Positions 40,545 to 52,214 are shown, counted from the first letter of the stretch. The stretch is DNA of 64,000 nucleotides from Alphaproteobacteria bacterium HT1-32 (GCA_009649675.1 WJPL01000001.1:1012469-1076468), one strand, 5' to 3'. Numbers and translations are program-made. Notes: generated by a model from the sequence alone, not told the origin.

Positions 40545-41453
40545 TTACTGTGCCGGCTTAGCAGGTTCGGAGGTCTTGGCAGGTTCTGTGGTTTCGGCAG
40601 GCGGTGCCACCGGTGCCGGATCAGCCTTCGCCGTGCCATCCATATTGAATCTCACGATTTCGGCTTTTGCGCGCAGTTCTTCGAGACGGGCCTGCAACAG
40701 TTCCGCACCGATCTTCTCTTCAAGCTGGTCGCGGACTTCTTCCTTTGTCGGCGGCGTTCCGACCTTCTTGTCCGTTACCTTGATAACATGCCAGCCGAAC
40801 TGGCTTTTGACCGGGGTTTCGGTGATCGCGCCAACTTCCAGCGCAAATGCCGCATCGGAGAATTCCTTCACCATCTGCTCGGCCTGGAAGAACCCGAGAT
40901 CACCACCATTCGGACCGGACGGACCAATGGATTTTTCCTTCGCAGTCTCGGCAAAATCAGCGCCGGCTTTCAGTTCCGCAATCACTGCTTTCGCCTTCTC
41001 TTCGTCATCAAGCAGGATATGGCTGGCCTTGACCTCGTCATTTACCGGGGTCTCTTTCAGATAGGTCTGATAGGCGGCTTCGACTTTCGCATCGGTCGCA
41101 CCTTCCTTGACGATCCGCTCAACCTCGGCACGTGCAACAAGCTGCTGCTCGATTGCGGCCATCTGCTTTTTCACTTCGTCACTTTTCTCAAGGCCGCCAG
41201 CATAGCCGGCGCCCGACAGAAGACGGCTCGCAACCACACGGTCGACCAGAATGTCGAAGATACTGGAGGTCGGGATTTGCGCGGCCTGCGGGATGCCCTG
41301 CTTGAACTGTTCCAGGTCGGTAATGGTGACGGGCTTGCCGTCAACCGTTGCGACAACCGTGTCCGGTGTCGGCTGTTGTGCCGATGCCAGCGTCGCAGCG
41401 CCGAACAGTGCGGTCGAAAAAGCCGCAATGCGCAGCAGGTTAAAACGGATCAT
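40545..41453 (-). CDS. Periplasmic parvulin-type peptidyl-prolyl isomerase
   Basis: 302 residues with a signal peptide (MIRFNLLRIAAFSTALFGAA, cleavage after TLASA). SurA/PpiD-like N-terminal helices, then the rotamase domain (about 145-240: VKASHILLDDEEKAKAVIAE, GPNGGDLGFFQAEQMVKEFS, SQFGWHVIKVTDKK). Assists folding of exported and outer-membrane proteins. The tail after 270 is low-complexity Pro/Ala/Glu/Lys. Likely co-transcribed with argJ, 23 bases downstream, an order common in this class. Confidence 0.93.
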   Translation of the reverse strand: MIRFNLLRIAAFSTALFGAATLASAQQPTPDTVVATVDGKPVTITDLEQFKQGIPQAAQIPTSSIFDILVDRVVASRLLSGAGYAGGLEKSDEVKKQMAAIEQQLVARAEVERIVKEGATDAKVEAAYQTYLKETPVNDEVKASHILLDDEEKAKAVIAELKAGADFAETAKEKSIGPSGPNGGDLGFFQAEQMVKEFSDAAFALEVGAITETPVKSQFGWHVIKVTDKKVGTPPTKEEVRDQLEEKIGAELLQARLEELRAKAEIVRFNMDGTAKADPAPVAPPAETTEPAKTSEPAKPAQ

Positions 41454-41685
41454 GCCTAGTCTCCCTGAATCTGGATAAAGCCCAATTGACTGTTAGGGCA
41501 TATTGCAATTGCGGCGGAGACTAGCAAGCCCGCCATAAACTGACACGCGAGAATCACAGCCGTTAAAACGAACGTGAGAATTATCCGCAGGCGTGCCGGA
41601 ATATCGCCTGGCAGCAACGGATACACATTGACAATTTATCAACGTTTTGTCATTGAATTGATCGGCAATTCTTTGGGAGAGTTTC

Positions 41686-44600
41686 ATGGATACGGCAGTT
41701 CGGGAAAACAAATGGCAGTTCTGGATTGATCGGGGCGGCACGTTTACCGATCTGGTGGCGCGCACGCCGGACGGTGAGTTGCGCACCCACAAGCTGCTGT
41801 CGGAAGACCCGGAGCATTATGAAGATGCCGCCATTCAGGGCATCCGCGAACTGCTCGGCCTCAGCCAGAGCGACCCGATCCCGTCTGAGGCCGTTGATGC
41901 GGTAAAAATGGGCACCACCGTCGCCACCAACGCACTGCTGGAACGCAAGGGCGACCGCACGGCGCTGGTCGTGACCCGCGGCTTCCGCGATGCCCTGCGT
42001 ATCGGCTACCAGAACCGTCCCCGTCTGTTTGACCGCAATATCAAGCTGCCGGAAATGCTGTTTGAAACCGTCGTCGAAGTCACCGAACGGGTTACGGCAG
42101 ACGGCGATGTGCTGACCCCGCTGGATACCAGCGCACTTAAAGCCGACCTTCAGCCGGTCTATGACAGCGGCATCCGCTCTGTCGCTATCCTGTTCATGCA
42201 TGGCTATCGCTACACCGACCATGAATCCGCCGCCGCAGAGATTGCGCGGGAGATCGGGTTCACACAGGTCTCGGTCAGCCACGAAGTCAGCCCGCTGATG
42301 AAACTGGTGGGGCGTGGTGACACCACCGTGGTTGATGCCTATCTCAGCCCGATCCTGCGACGCTATGTCAATCAGGTGGCGCGGGAACTGGGTGATGTGC
42401 GCCTGCAATTCATGCAGTCCAATGGCGGCCTGACGGACGCCGGTCTGTTTCAGGGCAAGGACGCCATTCTGTCCGGCCCGGCCGGGGGCGTGGTCGGCAT
42501 GGTCGAAACCGCAAAGATGGCCGGGTTCAACGAGATCATCGGCTTTGATATGGGCGGTACCTCTACCGATGTCAGCCATTTCGCCGGCGAACTGGAACGC
42601 AGCTTCGAGACGCTGGTTGCCGGTGTCCGCATGCGTGCCCCGATGATGCAGATTCATACTGTTGCTGCCGGTGGTGGCTCGATCCTGAATTTTGACGGCT
42701 CGCGCTTTCGCGTCGGCCCGGAATCCGCCGGGGCCAATCCGGGACCGGCCTGTTATCGCCGGGGCGGGCCACTGGCCGTCACCGACTGCAATGTCATGCT
42801 GGGCAAGATCCAGCCCGAGCATTTCCCGAAGGTCTTCGGCCCCGACGCCAAAAGCCCGCTGGATGCCGATGTGGTCGCCAGAAAATTCAACACACTGGCC
42901 GCCGAGATCAAGGCCGCCACAGGTGATGACTTCACGTCGGAACAGGTTGCCGAGGGCTTTCTGAAGATCGCCGTCGAGAACATGGCCAACGCGATCAAGA
43001 AAATCTCTGTCGAACGCGGCTATGATGTGACCGAATATGCGCTCTGCTGCTTTGGTGGCGCCGGTGGACAGCATGCCTGTCTGGTGGCGGATTCACTGGG
43101 CATGCGCACGGTCTATATCCATCCCTTTGCCGGGGTTCTCTCAGCCTATGGCATGGGACTGGCCGATGTACGTTCACTCCGCGAGGAAGCCGTCGAGGCA
43201 ACACTGGATGGTGACGTTGCCGGTGATCTGGATGAACGCGCCGAACGGCTGGCCGCTGATGCCCTGCGTGAACTGTCCGATCAGGGGCTTGATGGTGATA
43301 ATGTCTATGTGCTGAAACGCGCCCATGTGCGTTATGCCGGGACCGACACCGCAATCGAGGTGGATTACGGCTCACCCGCCGCCATGTCCGCTGCCTTCAA
43401 CGAGGCGCATCGCCAGCGGTTTGGCTTCGTCATGGAAGACCGTGGCCTGCTGGTCGAGGCGCTGACCGTCGAAGCCGTCGGTGCCACCCAGTCTGTCGAA
43501 GACCCGGAACTGCCGGTCAATGCAACTGCGGGCGACATTCCGCAGCTTGGCCGCACCCGTCTGTGGACCGATGCCGCCTTCCATGATGCACCGATCTATG
43601 ACCGCGCGGCCCTGAAGCCCGGCCATGCCGTCCCCGGACCGGCTGTCATCATCGAGCCGGTCGGAACCACCGTGGTGGAACCGGGCTGGCAGGCCGAAGT
43701 TACCAGCCGGGATCATCTTGTCCTGCGCCGGGTCGAGGTCAAAAAGCGCGAATTTGCCATCGGCACCGACGCCGATCCGGTGATGCTGGAAGTGTTCAAC
43801 AACCTGTTCATGTCGATCGCCGAACAGATGGGCGCGACGCTGCAGAACACCGCCTATTCGGTCAATATCAAGGAACGGCTGGATTTCTCCTGCGCAATCT
43901 TTGATCCGGACGGCGATCTGGTCGCCAATGCCCCGCATATGCCGGTGCATCTCGGCTCCATGTCGGAATCCATCAAGACGGTGGTGCGTGAACGCGGCGG
44001 CTCGATGAATCCCGGCGATGTCTACGTGCTGAATGCCCCCTATAACGGCGGCACCCACCTGCCGGATGTCACCGTCATCACCCCGGTCTTTGACGAGGCC
44101 GGAAAGGATATCCTGCTCTATGTCGGCTCCCGCGGGCATCAGGCTGATATCGGGGGTATCACCCCCGGGTCGATGCCGCCTGATTCCACCAGCGTCGATG
44201 AAGAAGGCGTGCTGATCGATAACTTCCTGCTGGTCGACCGTGGCCATTTCCGGGAGACCGAACTGCGCGAACTGCTCGGCTCCGGCCCTTATCCCTGCCG
44301 TAATCCGGACCAGAACATTGCTGACCTGCGGGCTCAGATTGCCGCGAATGAAAAGGGTCTTCAGGAACTGGCAAAGATGGTCACGCATTTCGGACTTGGT
44401 GTCGTTCAGGCCTATATGAAGCATGTCCAGAACAACGCAGAAGAAGCGGTTCGCCGCGTCATCGGCCGGCTGCAGGACGGCCAATACACCTATCCGATGG
44501 ACAACGGCGCGGTCATCGACACGAAGGTCACGATCAACCGGGAAGCCCGCACGGCCATCGTTGATTTCTCCGGCTCATCAAAACAGGTCGCGACCAATTT

Positions 44601-45321
44601 TAATGCCCCTTCGGCAGTGGCCAGGGCTGCCGTCCTCTATGTTTTCCGGACGCTGGTGGACGACGATATCCCGATGAATGAAGGCTGCCTGAAACCGATT
44701 GAAATCATCATCCCCGAAGGATCGATGATGAACCCGGTCTATCCGGCTGCCGTTGTCGCCGGTAATGTCGAGACCTCACAGGCGATCACCGATTGCCTGT
44801 TTGCCTCGCTTGGTGTCATGGGTGCCGCACAGGGAACCATGAACAACTTCACCTTCGGCAACGAGACCTATCAGTATTACGAGACGATCTGTGGCGGATC
44901 CGGCGCCGGTCCGGATTTCGACGGCACCACCGCCGTCCATACCCATATGACCAACTCCCGGCTTACCGATCCGGAAGTGCTGGAATGGCGCTTCCCGGTA
45001 TTGCTGGAAGACTTCCGCATCAACCATGGCTCCGGCGGGGGTGGCCTGCACAAGGGCGGCGACGGCACTATCCGGCGACTGCGCTTCCTGCAGGCGATGA
45101 ATGCCGCCGTACTGTCCAGCCACCGCATCGTCCCGCCCTATGGCATGGCCGGCGGCGAACCCGGCGCCCTTGGTGTGAACCGGGTCGAGCGTGCAGACGG
45201 GACAGTCGAGGACGTGCCGGGCTGTGCCAGTGTCGAGATGGCCCCCGGTGATGTCTTCATCATCCGAACCCCGGCCGGCGGCGGCTATGGTGTGACAAAA
45301 CGGCAGGAGGCCGCGGAATGA
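41686..45321 (+). CDS. Hydantoinase/oxoprolinase, fused A and B subunits
   Basis: 1211 residues. The N-terminal part (about 10-690) is HyuA-like: nucleotide-binding [33 protein letters not shown] and [16 protein letters not shown]. The C-terminal part (about 695-1205) is HyuB-like: [34 protein letters not shown] and [15 protein letters not shown]-dependent opening of 5-oxoproline, hydantoin or related cyclic amides. Fusion of both halves in one chain is as in 5-oxoprolinase proper. ATG 41686 has GGGAG upstream. The stop overlaps the start of a winged-helix gene, likely its regulator. Confidence 0.93.
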   Translation: MDTAVRENKWQFWIDRGGTFTDLVARTPDGELRTHKLLSEDPEHYEDAAIQGIRELLGLSQSDPIPSEAVDAVKMGTTVATNALLERKGDRTALVVTRGFRDALRIGYQNRPRLFDRNIKLPEMLFETVVEVTERVTADGDVLTPLDTSALKADLQPVYDSGIRSVAILFMHGYRYTDHESAAAEIAREIGFTQVSVSHEVSPLMKLVGRGDTTVVDAYLSPILRRYVNQVARELGDVRLQFMQSNGGLTDAGLFQGKDAILSGPAGGVVGMVETAKMAGFNEIIGFDMGGTSTDVSHFAGELERSFETLVAGVRMRAPMMQIHTVAAGGGSILNFDGSRFRVGPESAGANPGPACYRRGGPLAVTDCNVMLGKIQPEHFPKVFGPDAKSPLDADVVARKFNTLAAEIKAATGDDFTSEQVAEGFLKIAVENMANAIKKISVERGYDVTEYALCCFGGAGGQHACLVADSLGMRTVYIHPFAGVLSAYGMGLADVRSLREEAVEATLDGDVAGDLDERAERLAADALRELSDQGLDGDNVYVLKRAHVRYAGTDTAIEVDYGSPAAMSAAFNEAHRQRFGFVMEDRGLLVEALTVEAVGATQSVEDPELPVNATAGDIPQLGRTRLWTDAAFHDAPIYDRAALKPGHAVPGPAVIIEPVGTTVVEPGWQAEVTSRDHLVLRRVEVKKREFAIGTDADPVMLEVFNNLFMSIAEQMGATLQNTAYSVNIKERLDFSCAIFDPDGDLVANAPHMPVHLGSMSESIKTVVRERGGSMNPGDVYVLNAPYNGGTHLPDVTVITPVFDEAGKDILLYVGSRGHQADIGGITPGSMPPDSTSVDEEGVLIDNFLLVDRGHFRETELRELLGSGPYPCRNPDQNIADLRAQIAANEKGLQELAKMVTHFGLGVVQAYMKHVQNNAEEAVRRVIGRLQDGQYTYPMDNGAVIDTKVTINREARTAIVDFSGSSKQVATNFNAPSAVARAAVLYVFRTLVDDDIPMNEGCLKPIEIIIPEGSMMNPVYPAAVVAGNVETSQAITDCLFASLGVMGAAQGTMNNFTFGNETYQYYETICGGSGAGPDFDGTTAVHTHMTNSRLTDPEVLEWRFPVLLEDFRINHGSGGGGLHKGGDGTIRRLRFLQAMNAAVLSSHRIVPPYGMAGGEPGALGVNRVERADGTVEDVPGCASVEMAPGDVFIIRTPAGGGYGVTKRQEAAE

Positions 45322-45857
45322 GCGATCATCCGAAGGAAGACCGCGCACCCCGGCCCAGCGTTCCGATTGTCTCATCCTCACATCTGGTGTCGGAGCGGGC
45401 GTCGGAACTCAGTGAACTGGAATTCGGACTGTTCATCTGTAACAACGCCTTCCAGCGCTGGATCGTCCGCTGTACCCAGGCCACGGGTATCACGGACATG
45501 AATGCGCTGGACGTGATGGTCATCCACACCATCAACCACCGCGCCCGCAACAAGCGGCTGTCAGATATCTGCTTCGTGCTGAACATCGAAGACACCCATC
45601 TGGTGAACTACGCCATCAAGAAGCTGCTGAAAGCCGGGCTGATCGACCGCGAGAAACAGGGCAAGGAGATGTATTACGCCACCACGAAGGCCGGTCAGGA
45701 AGCCTGCGAAAACTATCGCCGGATTCGTGAGGACTGTCTCATCACCGCCTTCGGCTCTACCGGCATTGACGGCGGCGACGTCGGTGCCTCCGCCGACCTG
45801 CTGCGCGCCCTGTCCGGCCTGTACGATCAGGCCGCTAGATCTGCGACATCACTGTAG
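45318..45857 (+). CDS. Winged-helix (MarR-like) transcription regulator
   Basis: 179 residues. Overlaps the oxoprolinase stop (ATGA). The centre has a winged helix: [43 protein letters not shown] as the recognition helices, and [20 protein letters not shown] as the wing. Family is close to MarR or the predicted HTH regulators that sit next to hydantoinase genes. Probably controls its own operon; the ligand is unknown. N-terminal 35 residues are polar and disordered. Confidence 0.85.
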   Translation: MSDHPKEDRAPRPSVPIVSSSHLVSERASELSELEFGLFICNNAFQRWIVRCTQATGITDMNALDVMVIHTINHRARNKRLSDICFVLNIEDTHLVNYAIKKLLKAGLIDREKQGKEMYYATTKAGQEACENYRRIREDCLITAFGSTGIDGGDVGASADLLRALSGLYDQAARSATSL

Positions 45858-45897
45858 ATCAGTCAGGTTGACGGGCCGTGGGCCAAACAACCACCCG

Positions 45898-46009
45898 CCT
45901 CATCCTGATGAGCAGCGAAGCTGCGTCTCGAAGGACGGCAGACAGTCTCCGGCATCATGTCTCCCTCACTGTCCTTCGAGACGCGCCTCCGGCGCTCCTC
46001 AGGATGAGG
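45898..46009. repeat. Imperfect inverted repeat, 39-base arms
   Basis: Arms 45898-45936 and 45971-46009: CCTCATCCTGA...CGTCTCGAAGGAC pairs with GTCCTTCGAGACG...TCAGGATGAGG. The CCTCATCCTGA...CTCGAAGGAC style is a familiar intergenic repeat of alphaproteobacteria. Confidence 0.75.
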
Positions 46010-46042
46010 ATAAAACTGGCAAAGCCCTTATCTCTCTCCCCT

Positions 46043-46136
46043 CATCCTGAACTCGTTTCAGGATCGGGCGCAATTCCACTCCGTCTTATACCGGCGCATC
46101 AGCCGGGCAAGGGGATCCTGAAACGCGTTCGGGATG
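46043..46136. repeat. Second inverted repeat
   Basis: CATCCTGAACTCGTTTCAGG (46043 on) against the complementary CCTGAAACGCGTTCGGGATG (ending 46136), with 48 bases between. Confidence 0.65.
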
Positions 46137-46166
46137 GGGAAAGGCAGCGGGTATCAGACGGACTGG

Positions 46167-48596
46167 CTACATCGCCTCGTCGTAATCGGCTTCAAAATTG
46201 CGGGCGAGGACTTCGCGTTTGCCGACATGGTTTGATTTCGACACCACGCCTTCCTTTTCCATCTGCTCGATGATCCGCGCCGCCCTGTTGTAGCCGATCT
46301 GGAGATGGCGCTGGACGAAACTGGTCGATGCCTTGCCTTCGCGGCAGACCAGAGCAACCGCCTGATCGTACAGGTCATCGCCGGAAGATTTGCCTTCCGG
46401 GGCCGGCATGCCGGGGAAAGCCGGCGCATCGGCGTCTTCTTCCGTGACCGATTCCAGATAGGCCGGGCTGCCCTGTGATTTCAGATGGTCGACGATGGCG
46501 TTGACCTCTTCATCCGACACGAAGGGACCATGCAGGCGGGTAATGCGCCCGCCGCCAGCCATATGCAGCATATCACCCTGACCCAGCAGCTGTTCCGCGC
46601 CCTGTTCGCCGAGGATGGTGCGGCTGTCGATCTTGGAGGTGACCTGGAAGGAAATACGGGTCGGGAAGTTGGCCTTGATCGTACCGGTGATAACATCGAC
46701 GGACGGTCGCTGTGTCGCCATGATCAGGTGAATACCGGCAGCACGGGCCATCTGGGCAAGCCGCTGAATGGCGGCTTCCACATCCTTGCCCGCGACCAGC
46801 ATCAGGTCGGCCATTTCGTCAACGACGATAACGATATAGGGCAGCGGCTCGAGATCCATTGCCTGTTCTTCGAAGATCGGCTTGCCGGTATCCTGATCGA
46901 AACCGGTCTGAACCGTGCGCTTCAGTTCTTCATTATTTTCACGCGCCTTGGCGAGACGTTCGTTGAAGCCGGCAATGTTACGCACACTGAGCTGACTCAT
47001 GGCGCGATAGCGGTCTTCCATTTCACGGACCGCCCATTTCAGGGCAACGACCGCCTTCGACGGATCGGTAACAACCGGCGACAGCAGATGCGGAATGCCG
47101 TCATAGACTGACAGCTCCAGCATCTTCGGGTCGATCATGATCATCCGGCATTCATCCGGCGTGCAGCGATAGAGCAGCGACAGGATCATGGCGTTGATAC
47201 CGACCGATTTACCGGACCCGGTGGTCCCGGCGATCAGCAGATGCGGCATGCGGGCAAGATCGGCGAATTCCGGCAGACCGCCAATATCCTTGCCCAGCGC
47301 CATCAGCAGGCGGGCGGATGATTTTTCATAGGACCGGGCGGCCAGCAATTCATGCAGATAAACCGTCTCGCGCTTGCGGTTCGGCAGTTCGATACCAATG
47401 ACGCTGCGTCCGGGAATGGTGGCGATACGAACGGAAATGGCACTCATGGAGCGGGCGATGTCATCGGCCAGACCAATCACACGACTGGTCTTGGTACCGG
47501 GGGCCGGTTCCAGTTCATACAGCGTGACCACCGGACCGGGATTGACCTTCACGATCTCGCCATTGACGCCGAAATCCTGCAGAACCGATTCCAGCATCCG
47601 TGCATTCTGTTGCAGGGCGTCGTCGGACTGGCTGGGGTCCATGATGGCGGGTGGCGCTTCCGTCAGCAGATCAAGCGGGGGAAGCTCGAACTCGCCATCG
47701 ACACCGAAATCCAGTTTCTTCTGACGGCTGGCCTTCTCGCGGTTGCCGGTTTCCGGACGTTCCGGTTTCTGCGCCACGACAGGCTTACGCTCACGACGCA
47801 CTTCGGCATCGGCCTCCGCCTGCATGACGGGTTCGGCTTCACGCGTTTTCGAGGGGCGAACGGGAGGGCGGGCGAGTGACGTATCACGCTGCATCCGGGG
47901 TTCAACCCGCTGCGGACGGCGTTTCGGCAGCCATGACAGCAGGGTACGGCCAATAGCCGGGGCCTTTGCCCCTGCGGCACCGGCAACACGACCGGCCTTC
48001 AGGGTAGCACGCCCGGCTCCCGCCAGATCACGACTGGCGATAGCCGCTGCAAACAGGGTAATGCCAGCAGCAACGACAAGGGCGACAAGACCAACACCGA
48101 CCAGCCCGACTGCACCGCCAATTCTGGCCGTCACCGCATCCGCGCCCTGCATCAGACCAGCACCGATGGCGCCGCCCGGACCGGAAACAAGCTGCCAGCC
48201 GGAAAACATATCCAGCGCCGACGCCGCCAGTGTCATGAACAGCATCGCCAGCAGCAGGGAGAACCCACGAATCCAGGGCCAGACGATAGTGCCGCCCCGC
48301 ATGATCCGAAGCCCCCAGGCAATCAGGCAAAACCCCGGCAGCAGGGCCGCAATACCAATCAGTTGCAGGCTGATATCAGCGAACAGCGCGCCCGGAAGCC
48401 CGGCCCAGTTCTGTACCGGACCAGCAACTGCCACATTGATACTGGGGTCCGTCGGCTTGTAGCTGAACAGCGCCGCCAGCAAGGCCGCGCCCATCAGGGC
48501 AAGCAGCAGGCCACGCGCCTCACGCAGACGCCGTTTCAGGAATTCCGACAGGTCAGCCGGCAGGAAGGCCGGACGACCGGCTTTGCTTTGTGCCAT
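46167..48596 (-). CDS. ftsK: DNA translocase FtsK
   Basis: 809 residues. N-terminal four or five membrane helices (about 30-190: [34 protein letters not shown]), a 150-residue Arg/Pro/Glu-rich linker, then the motor: [20 protein letters not shown], Walker [10 protein letters not shown], Walker [13 protein letters not shown], and the C-terminal gamma winged helix ([20 protein letters not shown]) that reads KOPS-type sequences. Pumps chromosome ends through the septum and activates dimer resolution at dif. Short linker compared with the E. coli protein, as usual in this class. Confidence 0.97.
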   Translation of the reverse strand: MAQSKAGRPAFLPADLSEFLKRRLREARGLLLALMGAALLAALFSYKPTDPSINVAVAGPVQNWAGLPGALFADISLQLIGIAALLPGFCLIAWGLRIMRGGTIVWPWIRGFSLLLAMLFMTLAASALDMFSGWQLVSGPGGAIGAGLMQGADAVTARIGGAVGLVGVGLVALVVAAGITLFAAAIASRDLAGAGRATLKAGRVAGAAGAKAPAIGRTLLSWLPKRRPQRVEPRMQRDTSLARPPVRPSKTREAEPVMQAEADAEVRRERKPVVAQKPERPETGNREKASRQKKLDFGVDGEFELPPLDLLTEAPPAIMDPSQSDDALQQNARMLESVLQDFGVNGEIVKVNPGPVVTLYELEPAPGTKTSRVIGLADDIARSMSAISVRIATIPGRSVIGIELPNRKRETVYLHELLAARSYEKSSARLLMALGKDIGGLPEFADLARMPHLLIAGTTGSGKSVGINAMILSLLYRCTPDECRMIMIDPKMLELSVYDGIPHLLSPVVTDPSKAVVALKWAVREMEDRYRAMSQLSVRNIAGFNERLAKARENNEELKRTVQTGFDQDTGKPIFEEQAMDLEPLPYIVIVVDEMADLMLVAGKDVEAAIQRLAQMARAAGIHLIMATQRPSVDVITGTIKANFPTRISFQVTSKIDSRTILGEQGAEQLLGQGDMLHMAGGGRITRLHGPFVSDEEVNAIVDHLKSQGSPAYLESVTEEDADAPAFPGMPAPEGKSSGDDLYDQAVALVCREGKASTSFVQRHLQIGYNRAARIIEQMEKEGVVSKSNHVGKREVLARNFEADYDEAM

Positions 48597-48698
48597 GATC
48601 TTGAGCGACAGTTCTGTTTCTATACAGCCCTACTATCGCCGGACAGGGTTGCCAAAAGGTGAAGAAACAGCCCGGGCTGCTCAGAAGAGGAACAGGTT

Positions 48699-49625
48699 TC
48701 AGGCCGTTTCCTGCGTATTTGCGGGCCAGTTATGGCGCAACAATTCAAGAAATGCAGATGCGGCCGGTGCCTGAGACCGGTCCTTCCGCGTGATGATACC
48801 GAGTTGCTGCATCATTCGTGGTGACGACAGATGCCGTGAGGCGATACCGGAAAAATTGATCCCCGTCAGAATCGCCGAAGGTGCCCTGGCAATCCCCAGC
48901 CCCCGCGCAACAAGTTCAAAAGCCGTGGAATACTGGGTGACTGTCACCCGTGAATGAAGAGCAACCCCCGCCATCAGCAGGGCGTCATCGAACAGCCTTC
49001 GTCCGGCCGATTCTGCGGGCATGGAAATCAGCGTTTCTCCTGCCAGATCATCCAGCGACAGGCTGTCCTTCTGTAACAGCCGGTGGCCGTTCGGAAGAAC
49101 AATCCGGTAATCCTGCTCTCCCAGATGCTCTGTCTCCAGGGGACCACTGACAGTCGAGATGTCCCCAAGCCCGAAATCCACGGCACCGCTGCGTACATCC
49201 TCCAGCACTCTGGCCTGAACGCCTTCCTGCAATCTGACCTCGACATTAGGAAAGGTGATGGCAAATTTCTGCAGGGCCAGCGGCAGGATACCATGGGCGA
49301 CCGACATCAGGCTGGCGATGACAATCTGCCCGCGTTCGACCTCTGCCAGCTCCCGGATGTTCCGTAGCCCGACACCGATATCCGCGAGCAGGCGTTCCGC
49401 CAGCGGCAGGAATTCACGCCCCGCAGCGGTCACCGTAACCCGGCGCGTCGTTCGCATGAAAAGCGATGCTCCGAGAATCTCCTCAGCGCGCTGGACCGTC
49501 CGGGTCAGGGTTGGCTGTGAGACCCCGACATCCGCAGCAGCAGCCGCAAAATTGCCATATCGCCAGACCGCTACCAAGGCCCGGAGATGACGGCTGCCCA
49601 GGTCGAAGTCTGCATCACGTTCCAT
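48699..49625 (-). CDS. LysR-type regulator
   Basis: 308 residues. N-terminal helix-turn-helix RYGNFAAAAADVGVSQPTLT with RTVQRAEEILGASLFMR, then the LysR effector-binding domain (about 95-300). Divergent from the TauD-like dioxygenase gene with 148 bases between, the classic layout of a LysR regulator and its target. A palindrome at 49652-49664 is the likely binding site. The inducer is unknown; related proteins answer to organic sulfur or aromatic compounds. Confidence 0.93.
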   Translation of the reverse strand: MERDADFDLGSRHLRALVAVWRYGNFAAAAADVGVSQPTLTRTVQRAEEILGASLFMRTTRRVTVTAAGREFLPLAERLLADIGVGLRNIRELAEVERGQIVIASLMSVAHGILPLALQKFAITFPNVEVRLQEGVQARVLEDVRSGAVDFGLGDISTVSGPLETEHLGEQDYRIVLPNGHRLLQKDSLSLDDLAGETLISMPAESAGRRLFDDALLMAGVALHSRVTVTQYSTAFELVARGLGIARAPSAILTGINFSGIASRHLSSPRMMQQLGIITRKDRSQAPAASAFLELLRHNWPANTQETA

Positions 49626-49651
49626 TTGCCTGCCTGTTATTACGTTTTATG

Positions 49652-49664
49652 CATTAATAATGCG
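49652..49664. promoter_or_regulatory. Likely LysR operator
   Basis: GCATTA-A-TAATGC, a perfect dyad 27 bases from the LysR start and 110 from the dioxygenase start, in an AT-rich stretch; extended form ATGCATTAATAATGCGTA has the T-N11-A form. Confidence 0.6.
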
Positions 49665-49773
49665 TATTGGATAAAAATTGAAATTATTTGAGGGCAGAGA
49701 AATAGTAACTCTCCGGTTGTTAGACCTTTCCGGAACATTTCCACCCCCGGCAACCCTGACCCTGAGGTAATCC

Positions 49774-50658
49774 ATGACCGTAGCTGCCACCGACATTCAG
49801 ATAAGTCCGACCGGTACGGTCTATGGGGCCGAGATCACGGGAGCAGACCTGACCAGATCCGTCAGTGATGAATTATTCGGCAGAATTGAGGCCACACTGA
49901 ACCGCTATGCCGTTGTTGTGATCCGGGATCAGAAACTGACCGGCGAACAGCTTGCCGGGTTCAGCCGTCGGTTCGGGACGTTGCAGATCAATGTCCGGGC
50001 AGAGGCCAATAGTGGTGAAGCGCCGGAGATTTACTGGATCTCCAACATCACAAAAGACGGCAAGCCGGTCGGATCACATGATGCTGGCCGCTACTGGCAT
50101 TCCGACCTCTGCTATCTGGAGAAGCCCAGCCGGGCGACCCTGCTGAACGCCATCGAGGTTCCCGAGAAAGATGGCAGGGTCTATGGCGACACCTGTTTCA
50201 TTTCAGCCGTCGATGCCTATGACGCCCTGTCCGATGAAATGAAACAGCGGCTGGCCGGTCTGCGGGCTGCTAATGGTTATCGCTTCATGTGGAACAAGAA
50301 GGCCCTGGAATTTGGCCTGCGCCCGGTCCTGAGTGAGAAGGAACTGGAGAAATACCCGGCTGACGCCATTCACCCGGTCGTGCGCACCCATCCGTATACC
50401 GGGCGCAAATGCCTGTATGTCTGCGAAGGCTATACCCATCGAATTCTGGATTTACCGGAAAGCGAAAGTGATGACCTGTTGCAGGAACTGTTCACCCACA
50501 TGAAGCAACCCGCCTTTGCGCATAACCATAACTGGCGCATTGGTGATCTGCTGATCTGGGACAACTGTGCCGTACAGCATAAGGCGACCAGTGATTTTCA
50601 GTTGCCGTTGCGGCGTCTGATGCAGCGCTGTACCGTTGAAGGAAGCATACCTTTCTGA
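49774..50658 (+). CDS. TauD/TfdA family dioxygenase
   Basis: 294-residue Fe(II)/2-oxoglutarate oxygenase. Metal ligands His109-Ser-Asp111 (YWHSDLCYLE) and His269 (CAVQHKATSD); the Arg for 2-oxoglutarate is in the LRRLMQRC segment. The N-terminal GTVYGAEITGADL fits TauD/TfdA/AtsK. Typical substrates are taurine, alkyl sulfates or phenoxyacetates; none can be chosen here. Gene context is just the divergent LysR regulator. A GC-rich hairpin (50699-50718) ends the unit. Confidence 0.9.
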   Translation: MTVAATDIQISPTGTVYGAEITGADLTRSVSDELFGRIEATLNRYAVVVIRDQKLTGEQLAGFSRRFGTLQINVRAEANSGEAPEIYWISNITKDGKPVGSHDAGRYWHSDLCYLEKPSRATLLNAIEVPEKDGRVYGDTCFISAVDAYDALSDEMKQRLAGLRAANGYRFMWNKKALEFGLRPVLSEKELEKYPADAIHPVVRTHPYTGRKCLYVCEGYTHRILDLPESESDDLLQELFTHMKQPAFAHNHNWRIGDLLIWDNCAVQHKATSDFQLPLRRLMQRCTVEGSIPF

Positions 50659-50927
50659 AACGCCGTCGCAACAGACGGGCATTCCCCATAAACAAAGAGG
50701 GGCGCCCGAAAGCGCCCCCCAGTCTGCGGTGTGGCAACCGGGTGGGGGTAGGTCACCACAACGCAGTCTTCACGGTCTTCTGCTATTCAAGCTTTATGCC
50801 AACTCCGGATCGGCGGTTCTCTCCGGATTCCGGGCCTGCCACCGACCGGACACCGCCTCATATTCAGGCAGCAATCAGGAAGTGATGAAAATCCAGCCAC
50901 CTTCCTGATTGCTGACCCGGATATCCC
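50659..50927. other. Gap between convergent dioxygenase and amtB genes
   Basis: Holds the hairpin at 50699-50718; the remainder shows no gene or clear signal. Confidence 0.5.
50699..50718 (+). terminator. GC-rich hairpin after dioxygenase gene
   Basis: GGGGCGC-CCGAAA-GCGCCCC, 40 bases after the stop, no T run. Confidence 0.5.
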
Positions 50928-52214
50928 TTAGTGAACGATCTCGCCATGCAGGGCGAGATCCAGTTCCCGCTCCTGTTCCGGCGTTACCCGCAGACCGACC
51001 GTCAGATCCAGCGCCTTCAGAATGATAAAGGTCATCACGCCGCAATATCCGATTGTCGCCAGCACACCATAAAGCTGGGTCCAGACCTGACCGGGGTTGC
51101 CTTCCAGCAGCCCGGCAGTGCCACCAATGGCTTCGACTGCAAAAACGCCGGTCAGCAACGCACCGACAATGCCGCCAATACCATGCACACCGAAGCAATC
51201 CAGGGCATCGTCATATTTCAGCCGGTTCTTCAGCCAGGTCGCACCGAGGAAACAGCACCCGCCGGAGATCAGGCCAATGGCCAGCGCACCCGTAGGGTTG
51301 ACGAAACCAGCCGCCGGTGTGATTGCAACCAGCCCGCCAACAGCACCAGAAATGATCCCAAGCACACTTGGCTTGCCGCGCACCGCCCACTCCACGGCCA
51401 TCCAGCTCAGGGCCGCTGCGGCGGTACAGATCTGCGTGACGGCCATGGCCATGCCAGCCGTTCCGTTTGCAGCCACCGCCGATCCGGCGTTGAAGCCAAA
51501 CCAGCCAACCCACAGCAGGGAGGCCCCGATAACCGAATAAATCAGGTTGTGTGGCGCAAGGTTTTCTGACCCGAGACCCGTCCGCCTGCCCAGCACCAGC
51601 GCCGCCACAAGTCCGGCGACACCGGCATTGATATGCACCACGGTTCCGCCAGCGAAATCCAGTACCCCGTCGCCACCAAGGAAACCGCCACCCCAGACCC
51701 AGTGGGTAATCGGCGCATAGACCACCAGCACCCAGACACCGGAAAAGACGATCATCGGCCCGAACTTCATACGATCAGCGAAGGCCCCCGTAATCAGGGC
51801 GGGCGTAATAATCGCGAAAGTCATCTGGAAGGTCATGAAGACCGATTCCGGAATCGTACCGCTGAGGCTGTCGACACCCATCCCGAGCAGGAATGCCTTG
51901 TCGAGACCACCGATGAAGGCATTGCCCTCGGCAAAGGCCAGACTGTAGCCCAGCATCATCCAGAGCACTGTCGAAAGACAGCAGACCGTGAAGCACTGCA
52001 TCAGCATGGACAGCACATTCGACCGGCGGACCATACCGCCATAGAACAGGGCCAGACCGGGTATGGTCATCATCAGAACCAGCAAGGTTGATGTGAGCAT
52101 CCAGGCCGTATCACCACTGTCGGGTTTCGGTGCCGCATCCTGAGCCAGCGCACTGCCAGTGCTGGCAAGCAGGGTCAGGCCGGTTATCGCCGTCAGGTAG
52201 AGTTTCTTCTGCAC
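50928..52214 (-). CDS. amtB: Ammonium transporter, first copy
   Basis: 428 residues, signal-like start (LTAITGLTLLASTGSALAQ) and eleven membrane helices of the Amt/Rh family. The twin histidines are in TVVHINAGVAGLVAALVLG and DCFGVHGIGGIVGAL; NVLSMLMQCFTVCC and LHNLIYSVIGASLLW-type segments fit the family. The C-terminal tail (LRVTPEQERELDLALHGE) is the region that meets GlnK. A sigma-54-like promoter lies about 65 bases upstream. Moves ammonium in; output here is under nitrogen control by inference. Confidence 0.93.
   Translation of the reverse strand: MQKKLYLTAITGLTLLASTGSALAQDAAPKPDSGDTAWMLTSTLLVLMMTIPGLALFYGGMVRRSNVLSMLMQCFTVCCLSTVLWMMLGYSLAFAEGNAFIGGLDKAFLLGMGVDSLSGTIPESVFMTFQMTFAIITPALITGAFADRMKFGPMIVFSGVWVLVVYAPITHWVWGGGFLGGDGVLDFAGGTVVHINAGVAGLVAALVLGRRTGLGSENLAPHNLIYSVIGASLLWVGWFGFNAGSAVAANGTAGMAMAVTQICTAAAALSWMAVEWAVRGKPSVLGIISGAVGGLVAITPAAGFVNPTGALAIGLISGGCCFLGATWLKNRLKYDDALDCFGVHGIGGIVGALLTGVFAVEAIGGTAGLLEGNPGQVWTQLYGVLATIGYCGVMTFIILKALDLTVGLRVTPEQERELDLALHGEIVH

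Larger units (their letters stand above)
45858..46166. other. Intergenic region of inverted repeats
   Basis: No gene. Two inverted repeats described below fill most of the gap between convergent genes; likely repeats common in this genome, doubling as transcription ends. Confidence 0.6.

Noticed and set aside
41650-44484. Long minus-strand open frames (474 and 370 codons) under the hydantoinase gene
   Set aside because: The plus-strand protein has complete HyuA/HyuB motifs; the antisense frames are His/Gly/Asp-rich shadows in GC-rich DNA.
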